From positions 5,277,501 to 5,341,500 of the forward strand of contig NC_061452.1 of assembly GCF_022581195.2 (NCBI RefSeq): a stretch of DNA of 64,000 bases. The letters are read 5' to 3'. Within the stretch, counting starts at the first letter, position 1, and each line of letters opens with the position of its first letter. Below are positions 62,909-64,000 of the stretch, piece by piece. The DNA comes from Helicoverpa zea. Taxonomy: Eukaryota; Arthropoda; Insecta; Lepidoptera; Noctuidae. Both the position numbers and the translations under genes were made by a program. A model generated the notes under the pieces. It saw only the letters and a list, made by a program, of their open reading frames with translations. It was not told the DNA's origin and ran no database searches.

Positions 62909-62923
62909 TTATCCTCGTCGCCA
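62909..62923 (-). other. Primer-binding site
   Basis: On the minus strand TGGCGACGAGGATAA begins one base after the LTR. A TGG start is what a tRNA CCA 3' end requires. The exact priming tRNA is not determined. Confidence 0.7.
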
Positions 62924-62924
62924 A

Positions 62925-63111
62925 TGTATTGTACGCTCATTTTATTATGTTAATCGACTCGCCAACGCACCACCACACAGGTCGACAGTCTGACAACGAC
63001 TGACTCCCCACCGCTCGATCCGGTATTTATAACCGAGTGACGTATGCGCACGAGGCGTCATAATAATGACATAACCTATACAATGATGCACATGTACCTG
63101 CATACACTACA
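62925..63111 (-). repeat. LTR (5' LTR in element sense)
   Basis: This is the upstream LTR on the minus strand, matching 57204-57390 along its whole length. Its TATA box complement is at about 63024-63031, so transcription of the element would start inside it and run leftward. CRE-like halves (TGACG and ACGTCA) lie just upstream of the TATA box. Confidence 0.88.
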
Positions 63112-63116
63112 AGGAC

Positions 63117-64000
63117 ATTGCTAATAAAAGTATAGGTAGACGTCCTAAGTCAGCATACTATGGAGCAAGGAATAATCCACCACAGAATTTAGTATGCTAT
63201 CGTCGTCTTATAGCCAGATATTTGTGGCAGGTTCACGCCGCCGCCATGCTGCTTCGTTTTAATCCCAGAACAGTCTCAGGTGTTAGATTACCGCATCTCC
63301 AGCCAATATTGAGAATAAGGGACTCCATGGTAAATGCACTATTTACTGTACATACACCAAGCTAGCTTTTTAATAAACGTAAACACTGCAACACATAAAT
63401 ATTGGTAGATTAAAATTGAAATGACTTGTAGTTCATACAGCTTTATTATATTTGTCGTTCACATTTTACTTTTTATTTTCTCATTTTGCATGTCTCTACT
63501 TTTATGAATTTTAATATTTTTTTCATTAGTAGTACTTATTTGCGAGGAGCAAATAAAAGTAAAAAGGTACGAGTACTTTGACTCTATAAGATTCTTGTTT
63601 ACTATTTTATCTTCAACTTTTAGCTTCTTTTGCATCTGAATACTAAAATAACATTTGCACAGTCGCGTAGATAATGCACTATTTTTACATGGTTTCTACT
63701 ATATCTCTAGCAATAATTTCCTACCAGCAAAATACCAATTTCGGATTCAAATTTTAGGAGCACGGCATCTATCTTCTAGACTTGGCTTTCTCGTTACAGG
63801 ACATTTCAAAAGTAAGTGTATAAATCATGCTTGCTTTAGTGTGGGTCGTGATTTATGTCGGAATATTCGAGAACCTGCTTCGATATTGACGTCATTATAA
63901 CCGCATAGATCCGAGAATACATCGTTACATAATATTGTGGGACAAGTGGAACTTTGAACTTGAAAGTTATAGCTTTGTAGTCGGCTGAAATTAATGCTTT
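63117..64000. other. Flank of the LTR element; open frame without ATG to 63365
   Basis: A plus-strand frame is open from 63087 (inside the LTR) to a TAG at 63363-63365. The host part after the AGGAC duplication is less AT-rich than its surroundings and encodes an Arg/Pro/Leu-rich peptide that I do not recognise. A donor-like ATG|GTAAAT occurs at about 63329. It may be part of an exon, an old repeat or chance. The rest to 64000 is AT-rich, with an 81-codon frame (63655-63900) lacking motifs. Confidence 0.25.

Larger units (their letters stand above)
57204..63111 (-). mobile_element. Non-autonomous (LARD-like) LTR retrotransposon, 5908 bp
   Basis: Two 187-bp direct repeats (57204-57390 and 62925-63111) read identically base for base as far as I can see, begin TG and end CA. 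The 5-bp duplication AGGAC flanks the whole (57199-57203 and 63112-63116). On the minus strand a primer-binding site, TGGCGACGAGGAT, lies one base inside the 62925 LTR, and a polypurine tract, AAGGGAGAGA, abuts the 57390 LTR, which fixes the orientation. The 5.5-kb interior has no gag, protease, reverse transcriptase or integrase that I can recognise and no long frame. It contains a 30-bp minisatellite, a 47-bp minisatellite, a nested SINE and two retroelement-tail-like pieces. Ends and primer site suggest a Ty3/gypsy-type parent, as inference. Movement must have used enzymes supplied in trans. Confidence 0.88.

Noticed and set aside
57391..62924. Search for gag-pol in the LTR element interior, both strands
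   Set aside because: No reverse transcriptase, integrase, protease or zinc-knuckle wording was recognised in the frames given or in the parts I translated. Heavily decayed remnants cannot be ruled out by eye.

Overview
The window looks like lepidopteran (moth or butterfly) nuclear DNA. It is AT-rich, has no bacterial-style gene density, and I found no host gene I could defend. Nearly all recognisable content is transposable-element sequence of types common in Lepidoptera: tRNA-headed SINEs, Helitrons that start TC and end CTAG between a host A and T, foldback MITEs, one decayed cut-and-paste DNA transposon and one LTR element. Open frames are almost all under 110 codons; the longer ones fall in transposons, GC-rich MITEs or chance frames. 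It is best read as an intron or gene-poor intergenic region. All calls are by eye.

Layout. 1-8264 is mostly unique sequence with a SINE (1165-1461), a near-perfect 119-bp-arm hairpin (3521-3827) and a degenerate repeat (about 4180-4494). 8273-10472 is a DNA transposon with a perfect 8-bp target duplication and a broken transposase on the minus strand, with one clean intron. 12769-13370 is a composite repeat, 14846-15215 a local duplication, 16410-16588 a truncated SINE, 17288-17494 a short Helitron, 20466-20735 a SINE and 23294-23714 a GC-rich Harbinger-like MITE. About 23.7-31.6 kb is featureless. 31635-33570 and 53681-55249 are two copies of one long repeat ending in a 185-bp-arm hairpin. 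Copy A carries an extra 368-bp MITE, and copy B preserves the empty site.

Between those copies are a truncated SINE (34561-34775), a minus-strand Helitron (40044-40455), a small MITE (40562-40673), a full SINE (42611-43002), a second hairpin MITE (43841-44203) and a longer Helitron (48383-49460). Tandem Helitron fragments with a perfect palindrome lie at 52142-53391.

The most striking object is at 57204-63111. It is a minus-strand LTR element with two apparently identical 187-bp LTRs, a 5-bp AGGAC target duplication, a primer-binding site and a polypurine tract, but no recognisable gag or pol. Its interior holds two minisatellite arrays (30/60 bp and 47/94 bp), a nested SINE and two retroelement-tail-like fragments. 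I infer a recently moved non-autonomous (LARD-type) element mobilised by proteins encoded elsewhere.
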